Shown here: piece by piece, positions 45,429-54,185 of the stretch | Layout of the letters: each line of letters starts with the position of its first letter | Position numbering within the stretch: the first letter of the stretch is position 1 | Source of the DNA: Rhodococcus spongiicola | Lineage (GTDB): Bacteria > Actinomycetota > Actinomycetes > Mycobacteriales > Mycobacteriaceae | Direction of reading: 5' to 3' | NCBI RefSeq assembly: GCF_004011835.1 | Contig: NZ_RKLN01000003.1 | Span: 496,001-560,000, forward strand | Length of the DNA stretch: 64,000 nucleotides | The notes under the pieces: generated by a model | Seen by the model: the letters and a program-made list of their open reading frames with translations, nothing else | Told to the model about the DNA's origin: nothing | The model's database searches: none | Made by a program: the position numbers and the translations under genes

Positions 45429-46265
45429 ATGCGAACCCGATTCCCCCGTCTGCTGGGGGCCGTCGCCGCGCTGACGACCGTCGCGCTCACCGCGGCCGCG
45501 TGCGGCAGCAGCGAACCTCGGGATGTCCTGGCCGATGCCGCGGCAGGTCACCTCACGATCGGCACCAAGTACGACCAGCCCGGGCTGGGACTGCGCGAAC
45601 CGGACAGGACGATGACCGGCTTCGACGTCGCGGTTGCCAGGTACGTCGCGAACTACCTAGGGGTCCCCGAGAGCGGGATCACCTGGCGTGAATCACCGTC
45701 GGGGCAGCGAGAAAACCTGATCAGGAACGGCGAGGTCGACTTCATAGCGGGCACGTACTCGATCACCGACAGCCGCAAGAGGGTCGTCGACTTCGCCGGG
45801 CCGTACTTCATCGCCGGCCAGTCATTGCTCGTCCGCGCCGATGACGACTCGATCACCGGCGCCGAGTCACTGCAGGACGGGAAGAAGCTCTGCTCGGTGT
45901 CCGGTTCGACGCCGGCACAGGAGATCAAGCGGTCGTACCCGGGCGTACAGCTGCAGGAGTTCGACAGCTACTCGTCATGCGTGGAAGCGCTGTACCGCGG
46001 CAAGGTCGACGCGCTGACCACCGACGACATCATCCTGGCCGGCTATGCGTCCCAGTACCCCGGTGAGTTCAAGCTCGCCGGCGAACCGTTCACCACCGAG
46101 CTGTACGGCATCGGCCTCCCCAAGGGCGATACCGCCGCCCGCGAGAAGATCAACGACGCGATCGAGGACATGGTGGCGACAGGAGCATGGCAGCGAGCAC
46201 TCGAGGAGGCGGTCGGCGCGTCCGGGTACGCGCTGCCGCCGTCCCCGACGGTCTACCGGTACTGA
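45429..46265 (+). CDS. gluB: Glutamate-binding lipoprotein GluB
   Basis: A 278-residue solute-binding protein. The signal sequence ends in the lipobox-like TAAAC, followed by GSSEPRD, so it is a lipid-anchored receptor. The bilobed type 3 fold is seen in LTIGTKYDQPGLGLR, FDVAVARYVANYLG, GEVDFIAGTYSITDSRKRVVDFAGPYF and the ligand-binding KLCSVSGSTPAQEIK. It delivers glutamate or a close analogue to GluCD. The ATG at 45429 has AGAAGGTG at good distance. A GTG 9 bases upstream is possible. Confidence 0.93.
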   Translation: MRTRFPRLLGAVAALTTVALTAAACGSSEPRDVLADAAAGHLTIGTKYDQPGLGLREPDRTMTGFDVAVARYVANYLGVPESGITWRESPSGQRENLIRNGEVDFIAGTYSITDSRKRVVDFAGPYFIAGQSLLVRADDDSITGAESLQDGKKLCSVSGSTPAQEIKRSYPGVQLQEFDSYSSCVEALYRGKVDALTTDDIILAGYASQYPGEFKLAGEPFTTELYGIGLPKGDTAAREKINDAIEDMVATGAWQRALEEAVGASGYALPPSPTVYRY

Positions 46266-46281
46266 CGCGGAGGAAGGCGAC

Positions 46282-46965
46282 ATGGGACTGCTCGACACCT
46301 ACGGTGACCAGCTCGTCAGCGCCTTCTGGACGACAGTGCAGCTCACCTTCTGGTCCGCGGTCGGCGCCCTGATCTGGGGCACCATCCTGGCGGCCATGCG
46401 GGTCTCTCCAGTACCGATCCTGCGAGTCTTCGCGAGCTGGTACGTCAATATCTTTCGGAACACGCCGCTGACGCTGATCGTGGTGTTCTGCTCGATCGGC
46501 CTCTACCAGAACCTCGGCGTCCACTTCGCACCCGAAGACTCCCCGACGTTCATCGACAACAACAACTTCCGGCTCGCGGTACTCGGATTCATCCTCTACA
46601 CCTCGGCATTCGTGTGCGAGTCGCTGCGATCGGGGATCAACACCGTCCCCCTCGGTCAGGCCGAGGCGGCACGCTCGCTGGGTCTGTCCTTCACCCAGAG
46701 CATCCGCATGATCGTGCTGCCTCAGGCATTCCGCGCGGTCATCGCCCCGCTGGGCAGTGTGCTCATCGCTCTGACGAAGAACACGACGATCGCTTCGGCA
46801 ATCGGCGTGGCCGAGGCGTCGCTCCTCATGAAGACGATGATCGAGAACGAGGCCGACAGGCTGTTCCTCGTCTTCGGGATCTTCGCCATCGGGTTCATGG
46901 TCCTGACCTTGCCGATCGGGTTCCTGTTCGGCTACCTCGGCAAGCGATTGGCGGTGAAGCGATGA
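46282..46965 (+). CDS. gluC: Glutamate ABC transporter permease GluC
   Basis: A 227-residue HisM-type permease with five membrane segments. The ATPase-docking EAA loop is [40 protein letters not shown] is the family TM2 motif. It forms the channel with GluD. The start after GGAGGAAGG lies 16 bases behind gluB, and the end overlaps gluD by 4 bases. Confidence 0.94.
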   Translation: MGLLDTYGDQLVSAFWTTVQLTFWSAVGALIWGTILAAMRVSPVPILRVFASWYVNIFRNTPLTLIVVFCSIGLYQNLGVHFAPEDSPTFIDNNNFRLAVLGFILYTSAFVCESLRSGINTVPLGQAEAARSLGLSFTQSIRMIVLPQAFRAVIAPLGSVLIALTKNTTIASAIGVAEASLLMKTMIENEADRLFLVFGIFAIGFMVLTLPIGFLFGYLGKRLAVKR

Positions 46966-47888
46966 CTCAGCAGGCCAGCGTTCTCTTCGACATCCCTGGT
47001 GCCCGAGCCCGAGTCCGAAACCGACTGATCGCGATCGTCTTCGGCGTCACCCTGGTCGTGGTCGCGCTGTACGTGCTCAAAGTGCTGGCCGACAACGGTC
47101 AACTCGAAGCGGAAAAGTGGTCGCCGTTCCTGGACCACTTGACCTGGTCTACATACCTGCTGCCCGGCTTGCGGGGAACACTGCTCGCGGCCGCCCTGTC
47201 TATTGTGTTCGCACTCATCCTCGGCGCGATCCTCGGCATCGGACGGCTCTCGGTTCACCGATCCGTACGCTGGATCAGCGGCTCGTTCGTCGAGTTCTTC
47301 CGCGCGATCCCCGTGCTGATCCTGATGATCTTCGCCTACCAGGCGTTCGCGCAGTACGGTGTCTTCCCGTCGAGCCAGTTGGCTCTGGCCGCGGTCGTGG
47401 TGGGCTTGACGCTGTACAACGGTTCGGTGATGGCAGAGATCCTGCGGGCCGGAATCCTGTCGTTGCCCAGGGGCCAGACCGAGGCGGCTGTCGCCCTCGG
47501 CTTGCGCAAGAGTCAGATGATGCGGATAGTCCTGCTGCCGCAGGCAATCACCGCGATGCTGCCGGCCCTGGTCTCACAGATGGTTGTCGCGCTCAAGGAC
47601 TCGGCGCTCGGTTACCAGATCGGATACATAGAACTTATCCGCAGTGGCCAGCAGGCAGCGTCGTACTACCGCAACTTCTTCGCCGCACTGGTCGTGGTCG
47701 GGGTGATCATGATTGCCATCAACTTCGGGCTTGCATGGTTCGCGACCTGGCTCGAGAAGCGACTGCGTACCGGAAGCAAGAGGGGCCGGCGGCCGGAGAT
47801 GGTCCCGATCGACACCACAGAACTCGACGGCGCGCCGGGCGTCGACGACTTCAGCGATGTCATGCAGCAGCAACCGCCGCCGCGTTGA
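46962..47888 (+). CDS. gluD: Glutamate ABC transporter permease GluD
   Basis: A 308-residue HisM-type permease. The N-terminal extension (residues 1-60) has an extra membrane segment. The EAA loop is [26 protein letters not shown] and the TM motif [19 protein letters not shown] is present. The C-terminal 40 residues are hydrophilic and end in Gln/Pro-rich sequence. The ATG overlaps the gluC stop (ATGA). An IS481-type remnant begins immediately after its stop, so the original downstream sequence, including any terminator, is missing. Confidence 0.94.
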   Translation: MTQQASVLFDIPGARARVRNRLIAIVFGVTLVVVALYVLKVLADNGQLEAEKWSPFLDHLTWSTYLLPGLRGTLLAAALSIVFALILGAILGIGRLSVHRSVRWISGSFVEFFRAIPVLILMIFAYQAFAQYGVFPSSQLALAAVVVGLTLYNGSVMAEILRAGILSLPRGQTEAAVALGLRKSQMMRIVLLPQAITAMLPALVSQMVVALKDSALGYQIGYIELIRSGQQAASYYRNFFAALVVVGVIMIAINFGLAWFATWLEKRLRTGSKRGRRPEMVPIDTTELDGAPGVDDFSDVMQQQPPPR

Positions 47889-48257
47889 TCGACACGAGCG
47901 CTCGATCTTGCCGTTCGTTTGGGGCCGATACGGGCGTGTTCGCTTCGGCTCGATACCAAGAGCGGTGCAGGTATCCCGCCACAGATGGGAGCGGTAGGCG
48001 CCCATAGGCGACGCGGAAATAGTCATCGATCACGGTGTGGACTAAGGCATGACCCATCTTCGGTCCGCGGTGGTTGGACTTTGCCCGATGTGGCTGCGCG
48101 GTTCTTGCCTCCCTGGCGGCGGCCGACGTAGCGCCGGCCTCCGCCGTCGGGGATGTTCCCGGTTTCTTTACGTCGAGATGGACGAGCGAGCCTGGGCCCG
48201 GGTACTCGTAGCGGCGCACGGGCTCACCGGTAGCGCGGTCGACGTGACTGAGCCGGT
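47889..48257 (-). pseudogene. IS481-type transposase remnant
   Basis: Three minus-strand fragments in different frames match consecutive parts of IS481-family DDE transposases: NRLSHVDRATGEPVRRYE followed by LVHLDVKK (first catalytic Asp), then HALVHTVIDDYFRVAY, then YRSHLWRDTCTALGIEPKRT and RPYRPQTNGKIER (catalytic Glu region). The second-Asp region is deleted and frames are broken, so it is inactive. Terminal inverted repeats were not identified. It fills the space between the gluD stop and the 3' end of a hydrolase gene. Confidence 0.85.
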
Positions 48258-48971
48258 TGCTTCGGCGGCGATGAGTTGTGCGAGGTCGTCGGAGCGGCTC
48301 CACATGGGCCAGTGGCCAGTCGGGAGATCGATGAGGTCAAGGTGCTGAAGGTTCGCGACCTCGGCGAACATTGGGTGACCGGCGTTGGCCAGCTCCATCA
48401 GCTGCGCGCTCGGGATCGAGCAGCACACCACCGTGGTCGGGATCTTCAGACGTGCATCGTTGGTGAGTTCCACTGGCTGGCGAAGCACGGAACCGGGCTC
48501 CGGGACGGCCCGTGCCCGGAAGCGCTCGAGAACGTGACTGCTCAAGCCTTCAAGGCTGGCCTGCTCCTCGAGCGCGTCGAAGGGTGGCAGGGGCAGCTCG
48601 TCTAGATCGTCCGGCATGTCTGGAGCGAAGACGCTTCCGGGCGCTACCGGCCCGCTGTCAACCCAGACCACACGGCGGACGAGCTCGGGGTGCTGATCGA
48701 GCACAAGGCTTACCGGGGCGTTGGCTCCGCTGTGCGCCACGATGACCACCGCCTGCTCTTCGGTAGCGGCGGCCTTTTCGATCGCCGCTACCTGGTCGTC
48801 GAGTGTCCTGAACGCTCGTTCGCGGTCGCCCTCATCCAGGCCGGGAAGAGTCATTGGGATGGCTCGCCGGCCGGCAGCGGTCAGGTGTTCCACCACCTCG
48901 TCCCACGCCCACGCCCCCAGCCAGTGGCCAGCGATCAGGATGATGGTTGGTTCGCTCGTGTTGGTCGTCAT
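48168..48971 (-). CDS. Alpha/beta hydrolase with C-terminus replaced by IS sequence
   Basis: A 267-residue protein. IILIAGHWLGAWAWDEV is the oxyanion region, VIVAHSGANAP the nucleophile elbow with Ser, and DLPTGHWPMWSR holds the catalytic His, so the triad is complete. Relatives are small esterases of about 235-240 residues that end shortly after this point. Here from about residue 239 (TGSVTSTALPVSPCAATSTR onward) the frame reads out of phase through the IS481 remnant until a stop at 48168. The tail of about 29 residues is thus accidental. The gene may still be active. It diverges from a WYL regulator 73 bases away. Confidence 0.75.
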   Translation of the reverse strand: MTTNTSEPTIILIAGHWLGAWAWDEVVEHLTAAGRRAIPMTLPGLDEGDRERAFRTLDDQVAAIEKAAATEEQAVVIVAHSGANAPVSLVLDQHPELVRRVVWVDSGPVAPGSVFAPDMPDDLDELPLPPFDALEEQASLEGLSSHVLERFRARAVPEPGSVLRQPVELTNDARLKIPTTVVCCSIPSAQLMELANAGHPMFAEVANLQHLDLIDLPTGHWPMWSRSDDLAQLIAAEATGSVTSTALPVSPCAATSTRAQARSSIST

Positions 48972-49044
48972 GCTGCGATGCTCACATGCCCCTTGGACAA
49001 GAGTGTGTCACCATTTCTGACATGATTTTCGCTGGGGCCCAGAA

Positions 49045-49743
49045 ATGAAGCGGGCGGAGCGGCTCCACGCACTGTCCGAGATGCTGCGCCGGGCTGGTTC
49101 CCGTGGATGCACTGCTGAGCGCCTGGCGGCGGAGTTCGGCGTGTCGGTGCGGACAGTCAAGAGAGATCTCACCGCCCTCGAGAACAGCGGTGTGCCGATC
49201 TGGTCGCGCCCCGGGCCTGGCGGCGGCTACGGTCTAGCCGCTCGGGCGAGCCTCCCGCCGGTCAGCCTGAGCCCCGCGCAGGCGGTGGCGCTACTTGCGG
49301 CCGTCTCAGCTGCGTCCGACGCCCCTTATGCAGACCTGGCCTCCGCTGGCGTTCGGAAGATCCTGGACGTCCTCGACCCCAGGACCCGAACGAAAGCCGA
49401 CGAGCTCGCGAGTCGCGTTTGGGTGGACACACCATCGTCTTCCGTTCGCGCGGTCAGATCGGCACTCGAAGAAGCGATGGCCGAGCAACGCGTCGTGCGT
49501 ATCCGTTACATCTCGCGTGACGACAGCGAGACGACCCGTGACGTCGAGCCGATCATGTTCGCATCCACAAACGGCCGCTGGTACCTGATCGGCTGGTGTC
49601 GGTTACGCAGCGATATCCGGTGGTTCCTCGTGACGCGAATCGAGCACGCCAGCGTGACCAAGATTCCCTGTGGTGGCCACAGTGTTCAGGAGGTTGGCAC
49701 TCCCCCCGCGACGGCAAGGTCCGTGCAGAGCCGAGGTGAGTGA
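49045..49743 (+). CDS. HTH/WYL-domain transcriptional regulator (YafY type)
   Basis: A 232-residue regulator. An N-terminal DeoR-like HTH (CTAERLAAEFGVSVRTVKRDLTALENSGVPIWSRPGPGGGYGL) precedes a WYL domain (VVRIRYISRDDSETTRDVEPIMFASTNGRWYLIGWCRLRSDIRWFLVTRIEH), a ligand-sensing module. It probably controls the divergent hydrolase and itself. The usual C-terminal WCX extension is absent. The last 25 residues are Ser/Gly-rich and atypical. There is no clear ribosome-binding site before the ATG. Confidence 0.82.
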   Translation: MKRAERLHALSEMLRRAGSRGCTAERLAAEFGVSVRTVKRDLTALENSGVPIWSRPGPGGGYGLAARASLPPVSLSPAQAVALLAAVSAASDAPYADLASAGVRKILDVLDPRTRTKADELASRVWVDTPSSSVRAVRSALEEAMAEQRVVRIRYISRDDSETTRDVEPIMFASTNGRWYLIGWCRLRSDIRWFLVTRIEHASVTKIPCGGHSVQEVGTPPATARSVQSRGE

Positions 49744-49805
49744 GGCGATCAATCAACGTCTCGGGTCAGTACAGCTAGCGAGCCCTGCTGCGTCCGCCCA
49801 CACCG

Positions 49806-50375
49806 TCATGCCGGTCCGGGTTCGACACTGCAGCCGAGGTCCCCCAATTCTTCCTTCACCACCGCGAACGACATGGACGACGGATATCCCCGCCGCGCCA
49901 GCATGCCGACGAGACGGCGCATCAACCGTTCGAGCTCGTTGCGGTCGGCGAGGTCGTCAGAGGTGGTCCGGGCGAGCTTCTTGCGGACCAGTTCCGCTGC
50001 CCGCTCGCGCTCGTCGTCAGCACTGATGTGCGACAGCGCCTCGGCGGAGATCTGCTGGTCGATTCCCTTACGGCGCAGTTCCGTCGCCAACGCGCGACGA
50101 CCGCGTCCTGAGTAGGTGTGCCGCGAGTGCACCCACTGCTCGGCGAACGCGGCGTCGTCGACGAGACCCGCCCCCGTGAGCCGGTCGAGGACCCGGCCGA
50201 CGACCGCCTCGGGATAGCCCTTCCGCGCGAGCGCCTGTTCGAGTTCGGCACGGCTGCGAGCGCGATCGGTCAACAGCCGCAGGCACACATCCTTGGCCCG
50301 CGCTTCGAGGGTTTCGGGTGAGCCCTGCAGTTCGAACGACTCGCCGTTTGGTCCGACTCTCCGCCCGCGGCTCAT
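49806..50375 (-). CDS. recX: Regulatory protein RecX
   Basis: A 189-residue RecX of three-helix repeats (LRLLTDRARSRAELEQALARKGYPEAVVGRVLDRLTGAGLVDDAAFAEQWV and later repeats). It inhibits RecA filament extension and its co-protease activity. It starts 3 bases after the recA stop, so the two form an operon. In actinobacteria such coupling protects cells from excess RecA. Downstream lie the WYL gene and the IS scar, which separate this operon from gluABCD. Confidence 0.95.
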   Translation of the reverse strand: MSRGRRVGPNGESFELQGSPETLEARAKDVCLRLLTDRARSRAELEQALARKGYPEAVVGRVLDRLTGAGLVDDAAFAEQWVHSRHTYSGRGRRALATELRRKGIDQQISAEALSHISADDERERAAELVRKKLARTTSDDLADRNELERLMRRLVGMLARRGYPSSMSFAVVKEELGDLGCSVEPGPA

Positions 50376-50378
50376 GGG

Positions 50379-51416
50379 CTAGAACTCGACCGGTTCGACG
50401 GCCTCGTCGGTCAGTGCCGCACCGATACCGAGCTTCTCCTTGATCTTCTTCTCGATCTCGTCCCGGATGTCCGCGTTCTCGATCAGGAACTTGCGGGCGT
50501 TCTCCTTGCCCTGGCCGAGCTGATCGCCCTCGTAGGTGTACCAGGAACCGGACTTGCGGATGAACCCGTGCTCCACGCCCATGTCGATCAGCGAGCCTTC
50601 CTTGCTGATGCCCTGGCCGTAGAGGATGTCGAACTCGGCCTGCTTGAACGGCGGCGACACCTTGTTCTTCACGACCTTGACGCGGGTGCGGTTGCCGACC
50701 GCATCGGTACCGTCCTTGAGGGTCTCGATTCGGCGGACGTCGAGACGGACCGAGGAGTAGAACTTCAGCGCCTTGCCACCGGTCGTGGTCTCGGGTGAAC
50801 CGAACATCACGCCGATCTTCTCGCGCAGCTGGTTGATGAAGATCGCGGTGGTGCCCGAGTTGTTGAGCGCACCCGTCATCTTGCGCAGCGCCTGACTCAT
50901 CAGTCGTGCCTGCAGACCGACGTGGCTGTCGCCCATCTCGCCCTCGATCTCGGCGCGGGGCACGAGCGCGGCGACAGAGTCGACCACGATGACGTCGAGT
51001 GCGCCGGAGCGAATCAGCATGTCGGCGATCTCGAGGGCCTGCTCGCCGGTGTCTGGCTGTGCGACCAGCAGCGCGTCGGTGTCGACACCCAGCTTGCGCG
51101 CGTACTCCGGATCGAGCGCGTGCTCGGCGTCGATGAAGGCCGCGACACCGCCGGCAGCCTGAGCATTCGCGACCGCGTGGAGGGCGACCGTCGTCTTGCC
51201 CGAGGACTCCGGACCGTAGATCTCGACGATGCGCCCGCGCGGGAGACCACCAATGCCCAGCGCCACGTCCAGCGAGATGGATCCGGTGGGGATCACAGCA
51301 ACGGGTTGACGAGCCTCCTCACCGAGCCGCATCACCGAGCCCTTGCCGAAGCTCTTGTCGATCTGGGCCAGGGCAAGTTCGAGCGCCTTATCACGGTCGT
51401 ACGCCTGTGGTGCCAT
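50379..51416 (-). CDS. recA: Recombinase RecA
   Basis: A 345-residue RecA without an intein. Walker A is GPESSGKT at 68-75, Walker B-type [10 protein letters not shown] follows, then loop L1 ([24 protein letters not shown]) and L2 ([35 protein letters not shown]). It drives strand exchange and LexA cleavage. The ATG at 51416 follows GGGGGA. Upstream sequence to 51594 contains two stacked promoters, one LexA-controlled and one of the LexA-independent damage type. Confidence 0.98.
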   Translation of the reverse strand: MAPQAYDRDKALELALAQIDKSFGKGSVMRLGEEARQPVAVIPTGSISLDVALGIGGLPRGRIVEIYGPESSGKTTVALHAVANAQAAGGVAAFIDAEHALDPEYARKLGVDTDALLVAQPDTGEQALEIADMLIRSGALDVIVVDSVAALVPRAEIEGEMGDSHVGLQARLMSQALRKMTGALNNSGTTAIFINQLREKIGVMFGSPETTTGGKALKFYSSVRLDVRRIETLKDGTDAVGNRTRVKVVKNKVSPPFKQAEFDILYGQGISKEGSLIDMGVEHGFIRKSGSWYTYEGDQLGQGKENARKFLIENADIRDEIEKKIKEKLGIGAALTDEAVEPVEF

Positions 51417-51459
51417 CGTGGTCCCCCTTTTGGAAGTCTCATCCAGCAATCTGAGGTTC

Positions 51460-51482
51460 AGGTTAGAGCCCGGCACCGACAA
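51460..51482 (-). promoter_or_regulatory. RecA-NDp (PafBC-type) promoter of recA
   Basis: On the minus strand TTGTCGGTG, an 8-base spacer and TAACCT match the mycobacterial RecA-NDp pattern TTGTCRGTG-N8-TANNNT, which answers to DNA damage through PafBC without LexA. It ends 43 bases before the recA ATG. Confidence 0.8.
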
Positions 51483-51566
51483 CTTCGTCGACCCGAATGA
51501 TCCAAACTTGTCTGATCCGAACTTGTCGTGCCCGCCCGGAACGCCGGTATGACAACGGGTAGACCC

Positions 51567-51594
51567 AGTATAGGCGAACACGTGTTCGAGTCAA
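51567..51594 (-). promoter_or_regulatory. LexA-controlled recA promoter with SOS box in the spacer
   Basis: On the minus strand the -35 TTGACT (51589-51594), a 16-base spacer and the -10 TATACT (51567-51572) form a strong promoter. The SOS box TCGAACACGTGTTCGC (51574-51589, 11 of 12 defined bases) fills the spacer, so LexA would occlude polymerase completely. Confidence 0.82.
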
Positions 51595-51623
51595 TTAGGT
51601 TCGCCGTGTCGGACCCAGCCGTG

Positions 51624-52253
51624 TCAGACCTGGTACCGGCGACGGGCCACGAGATGGACTTCGGGGAACCTGTGTTGGGCGTCGGGACGGCTGATCGTCC
51701 GCCACACTTCTTCGAAACCTGCCTCCGAGAGTGCCTCGGAGAGGCGGTCGGGGTGCCAGCGCCACGCCTGTGCAACAGCGTGATCGAATTCGGAAACCTC
51801 GCCCACGGTGTCGGTGGTCTGGCCGGCGACCGCTACGAGTGCGCCAGGGGCCATCCTGGCGGCCCAACCCGCCAGGACGTTCGGGACATCCGATGGCGGC
51901 AGGTGAATCAGGCTGAATCTCGCCACGACCGCCGCAACGCCTTGTCCGCCGAGATCGGTGGACTCGAGCTGGGCATCGTCGTGGACAAACCGCAGCTCGG
52001 GGTAGTTGCGCCGGGCGATCCCTAGCATCTCTCGACTGGGATCGATGCCGACGACGTCCAGTCCCCTCCCTGCGAGGTCCGCGGTGACGTGTCCGAGCCC
52101 GCACCCGACATCCAGCACGATGCCCTCGAGCGGGCGTTCCAGTACAAGGTCTGCGAAGGCACCGACGACGTGACGCTCGAGCGGGGTTTGGTATGGAGTC
52201 GGAAGCGCCTCCGAATAGAGATCTGCCACAGCGTCATACCCAGGTTGAGTCAC
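51624..52253 (-). CDS. Class I SAM-dependent methyltransferase
   Basis: A 209-residue small methyltransferase. Motif I is IVLDVGCGLGHVTADLAGRG, followed by VVGIDPSREML, and post-motif I segments AAVVARFSLIHLPP and ALVAVAGQTTD. Relatives act on small molecules. The substrate is unknown. The GTG at 52253 (VTQPGYDAVADLYSEA) is chosen because the family typically starts here and GATAAT lies six bases upstream, implying a leaderless mRNA. It lies just upstream of the recA promoters on the same strand but has no evident tie to repair. Confidence 0.82.
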   Translation of the reverse strand: MTQPGYDAVADLYSEALPTPYQTPLERHVVGAFADLVLERPLEGIVLDVGCGLGHVTADLAGRGLDVVGIDPSREMLGIARRNYPELRFVHDDAQLESTDLGGQGVAAVVARFSLIHLPPSDVPNVLAGWAARMAPGALVAVAGQTTDTVGEVSEFDHAVAQAWRWHPDRLSEALSEAGFEEVWRTISRPDAQHRFPEVHLVARRRYQV

Positions 52254-52259
52254 CGTCGG

Positions 52260-52265
52260 ATTATC
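52260..52265 (-). promoter_or_regulatory. -10 box GATAAT for leaderless methyltransferase mRNA
   Basis: On the minus strand GATAAT ends six bases before the GTG at 52253, with no ribosome-binding site. It decides the start codon. Confidence 0.5.
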
Positions 52266-52348
52266 CCTGCGAGCAGACCAGAACGAGCAGAAGACCCGGA
52301 CGACTTCTTGACGCAGCACAGGGACACCGGGCGGGATGACGCCCAGCA

Positions 52349-52690
52349 ATGACAACGCTCAGAACTGAGGATGCCACGCAGGTAGCTCTCGATGACCCCT
52401 CGACTGCCGCCGACTCCCCCACTGCCGCCGGCACCCGGCGCCAGGTCGAGAACAACCTGCTGGAAGACCATGGCGTCGGATTCATCAACTCGATTCCACG
52501 TGCTCAGCTGATCGCACAGCGCTCCCGAACGATGGGACAGCTCTCCCAGGTTCGCGGCCGTACCACCCGCAAGCTCAGGAACCTCCTACTACGTTCGACG
52601 CCTCAACGCACGTTGCGCCGACAACTGGCTCAGATCCAAACCTGGGAACCGCCGAAGACTCCGGCGATCGGCACCGGACAAGAGGGTTAG
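52349..52690 (+). CDS. Doubtful hypothetical protein
   Basis: A 113-codon frame in the 466-base gap 52254-52719 between the methyltransferase and DUF3046. The product is hydrophilic with a basic middle (RGRTTRKLRNLLLRSTPQRTLRRQ) and no recognised domain. Third-position GC is lower than in neighbouring genes, and no ribosome-binding site or -10 box was found at a convincing distance. It may be a young or decayed gene, or not a gene. Nothing else was recognised in this gap. Confidence 0.3.
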   Translation: MTTLRTEDATQVALDDPSTAADSPTAAGTRRQVENNLLEDHGVGFINSIPRAQLIAQRSRTMGQLSQVRGRTTRKLRNLLLRSTPQRTLRRQLAQIQTWEPPKTPAIGTGQEG

Positions 52691-52719
52691 AGGTTCCTAC
52701 GAGAACGCACCGAGCCCCG

Positions 52720-52914
52720 CTAGCGCCGCTGCGGCGGCACGTCGTACTCGTCGCACAGAGCGCGCCAGACGATGCGCGGGTCGATGCCGTCCTCGATCGC
52801 GTCCGCTGCGGTCTTGCCGCCCAATGCGGGAATCACGTGGTCGACGAGGAGGGAGTCGCCGCGAACCTGCCCGAACTCTTCTCGGACGAGGTCATGGAAC
52901 TGGGTCAGTCGCAC
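52720..52914 (-). CDS. DUF3046 family small protein (Rv2738c-like)
   Basis: A 64-residue protein matching DUF3046: RLTQFHDLVREEFG, then LLVDHVIPALGGKTAADAIEDGIDPRIVWRALCDEYDVP. This family sits near recA in most actinobacteria and its role is unknown. The GTG at 52914 gives the usual family N-terminus. A GTG 9 bases upstream is an alternative. Small, acidic and probably cytoplasmic. Confidence 0.85.
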   Translation of the reverse strand: MRLTQFHDLVREEFGQVRGDSLLVDHVIPALGGKTAADAIEDGIDPRIVWRALCDEYDVPPQRR

Positions 52915-52976
52915 ACCCGTCACGTTAGCGGAACCGCGGGGCCGACCGCCCGCTGCGGCAACACTCAGGGCAACAC

Positions 52977-54125
52977 TCAGGCGAGAACGGCGCGGCAGAC
53001 CGCGACCGGGTCCTCGACGTCGGCGATCCCGGCCGCAGCATCCCGGGCTGCAGCACTGTGCGCCGGGTCATCGAGCACACGGCGCACGGCGTCCCGGAGA
53101 CCGTCGACGCTCAGTGGCCGGATCAGGACGCCACTGCCCTGTCGGGCGATACGGTTGGCGACCTCCCACTGGTCCCCGCCGCCGGGCACCGTCACGAGGG
53201 GCACCCCGGCCAGGAGGGCCTTGGCGAGGACGCCGTGCCCGGCACCGCAGACCAGAGCGGACGCGTGACGCAGCATCTCGTCCTGGCGGCCGTAACCGGC
53301 GCGAACCCAGTCGGGCAGGTCGGTCTCAGGGGTCTCGAACAGTGTGACGAGCATCCGCACGCCGAGGCCGTCGAGCGCCTGGATCGCGGTGTCGAGCATG
53401 CCGCCGGCCCCCGTCGAAGCCGTCGACGGCGCGAGGACGACGAGAGGCCCGTCCCCGGGCGGGGGTTCGAGCACGTTCTCCGACGGCTCCCACACGAGCG
53501 GGCCGACGAGGTGGGCATTCGACGGCCAGTCCGGGCGCGGCACCTCGACCGCAGGCAGCGTCGCGATCATGCGGGCCGCCGGTCCCGGGTCCTTCGCGGG
53601 CAGACCGACGCTCAGACGTGCCTCGCTCCGCTGCGCGCGCCCCTTCCGGATATGCGGTGCGGTGGCGGCGCGCAGCATCGCGTCACGAATCCGTCCGCGT
53701 ACCCCGGTACCCGCGGCAAGCCCGGACCCGATGGGCGGCAACCCCTTCGACGGCAAGTACAGCGGGTGCGGTGACAGTTCCACCCACGGAATGTCCAACC
53801 GCTCGGCCGCCATCCCGCCCCCGACGGTGATGACATCGGAGACCACCAGATCGGGAGCGACATCGCGCAGGTCGGGCAGCAGCGCCGTCGAGACATGCGC
53901 AGCCCGGCTGTGGAGCTTTGCTCCGGAATCGGAGTCGTCGTCGAAATCGCGGGGTGCGAGGCCACCGAGCTTACGTGCCTCGACCCCGATGTCGCGGGCG
54001 ACGTCGAGCCACCGGCCATCGGAGACGAATACCGGATCATCGCCCGCAGCAACAAATTTCCGGCACAGCCCAAGGGCCGGCACGGCATGCCCGGCCTCGG
54101 GTCCGGCGACGACAGCTACGCGCAT
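52977..54125 (-). CDS. Glycosyltransferase, MGT/GT1 family (Rv2739c-like)
   Basis: A 382-residue GT-B glycosyltransferase. The N-terminal half starts VAVVAGPEAGHAVPALGLCRKFVAAGD, and the C-terminal donor domain has VVLAPSTASTGAGGML and GAGHGVLAKALLAGVPLVTVPGGGDQWEVANRI, matching the nucleotide-sugar site of macrolide/UDP-glycosyltransferases (HxG...P..DQ). The acceptor is unknown. The mycobacterial orthologue occupies the same place after recA and DUF3046, so it is a core gene and not from a secondary-metabolite cluster. No membrane segments. Confidence 0.88.
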   Translation of the reverse strand: MRVAVVAGPEAGHAVPALGLCRKFVAAGDDPVFVSDGRWLDVARDIGVEARKLGGLAPRDFDDDSDSGAKLHSRAAHVSTALLPDLRDVAPDLVVSDVITVGGGMAAERLDIPWVELSPHPLYLPSKGLPPIGSGLAAGTGVRGRIRDAMLRAATAPHIRKGRAQRSEARLSVGLPAKDPGPAARMIATLPAVEVPRPDWPSNAHLVGPLVWEPSENVLEPPPGDGPLVVLAPSTASTGAGGMLDTAIQALDGLGVRMLVTLFETPETDLPDWVRAGYGRQDEMLRHASALVCGAGHGVLAKALLAGVPLVTVPGGGDQWEVANRIARQGSGVLIRPLSVDGLRDAVRRVLDDPAHSAAARDAAAGIADVEDPVAVCRAVLA

Positions 54126-54185
54126 CCACTCAGCGTGCCATACCCCCGCGGCCCGTCAGTTCCGTGCCGTCGGGGCACCGAACGC

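Noticed and set aside
47574-48026. Intact short transposase gene on the minus strand
   Set aside because: Only its first third resembles transposase. The rest is antisense gluD, and the catalytic set is incomplete, so it is treated as part of the IS remnant.
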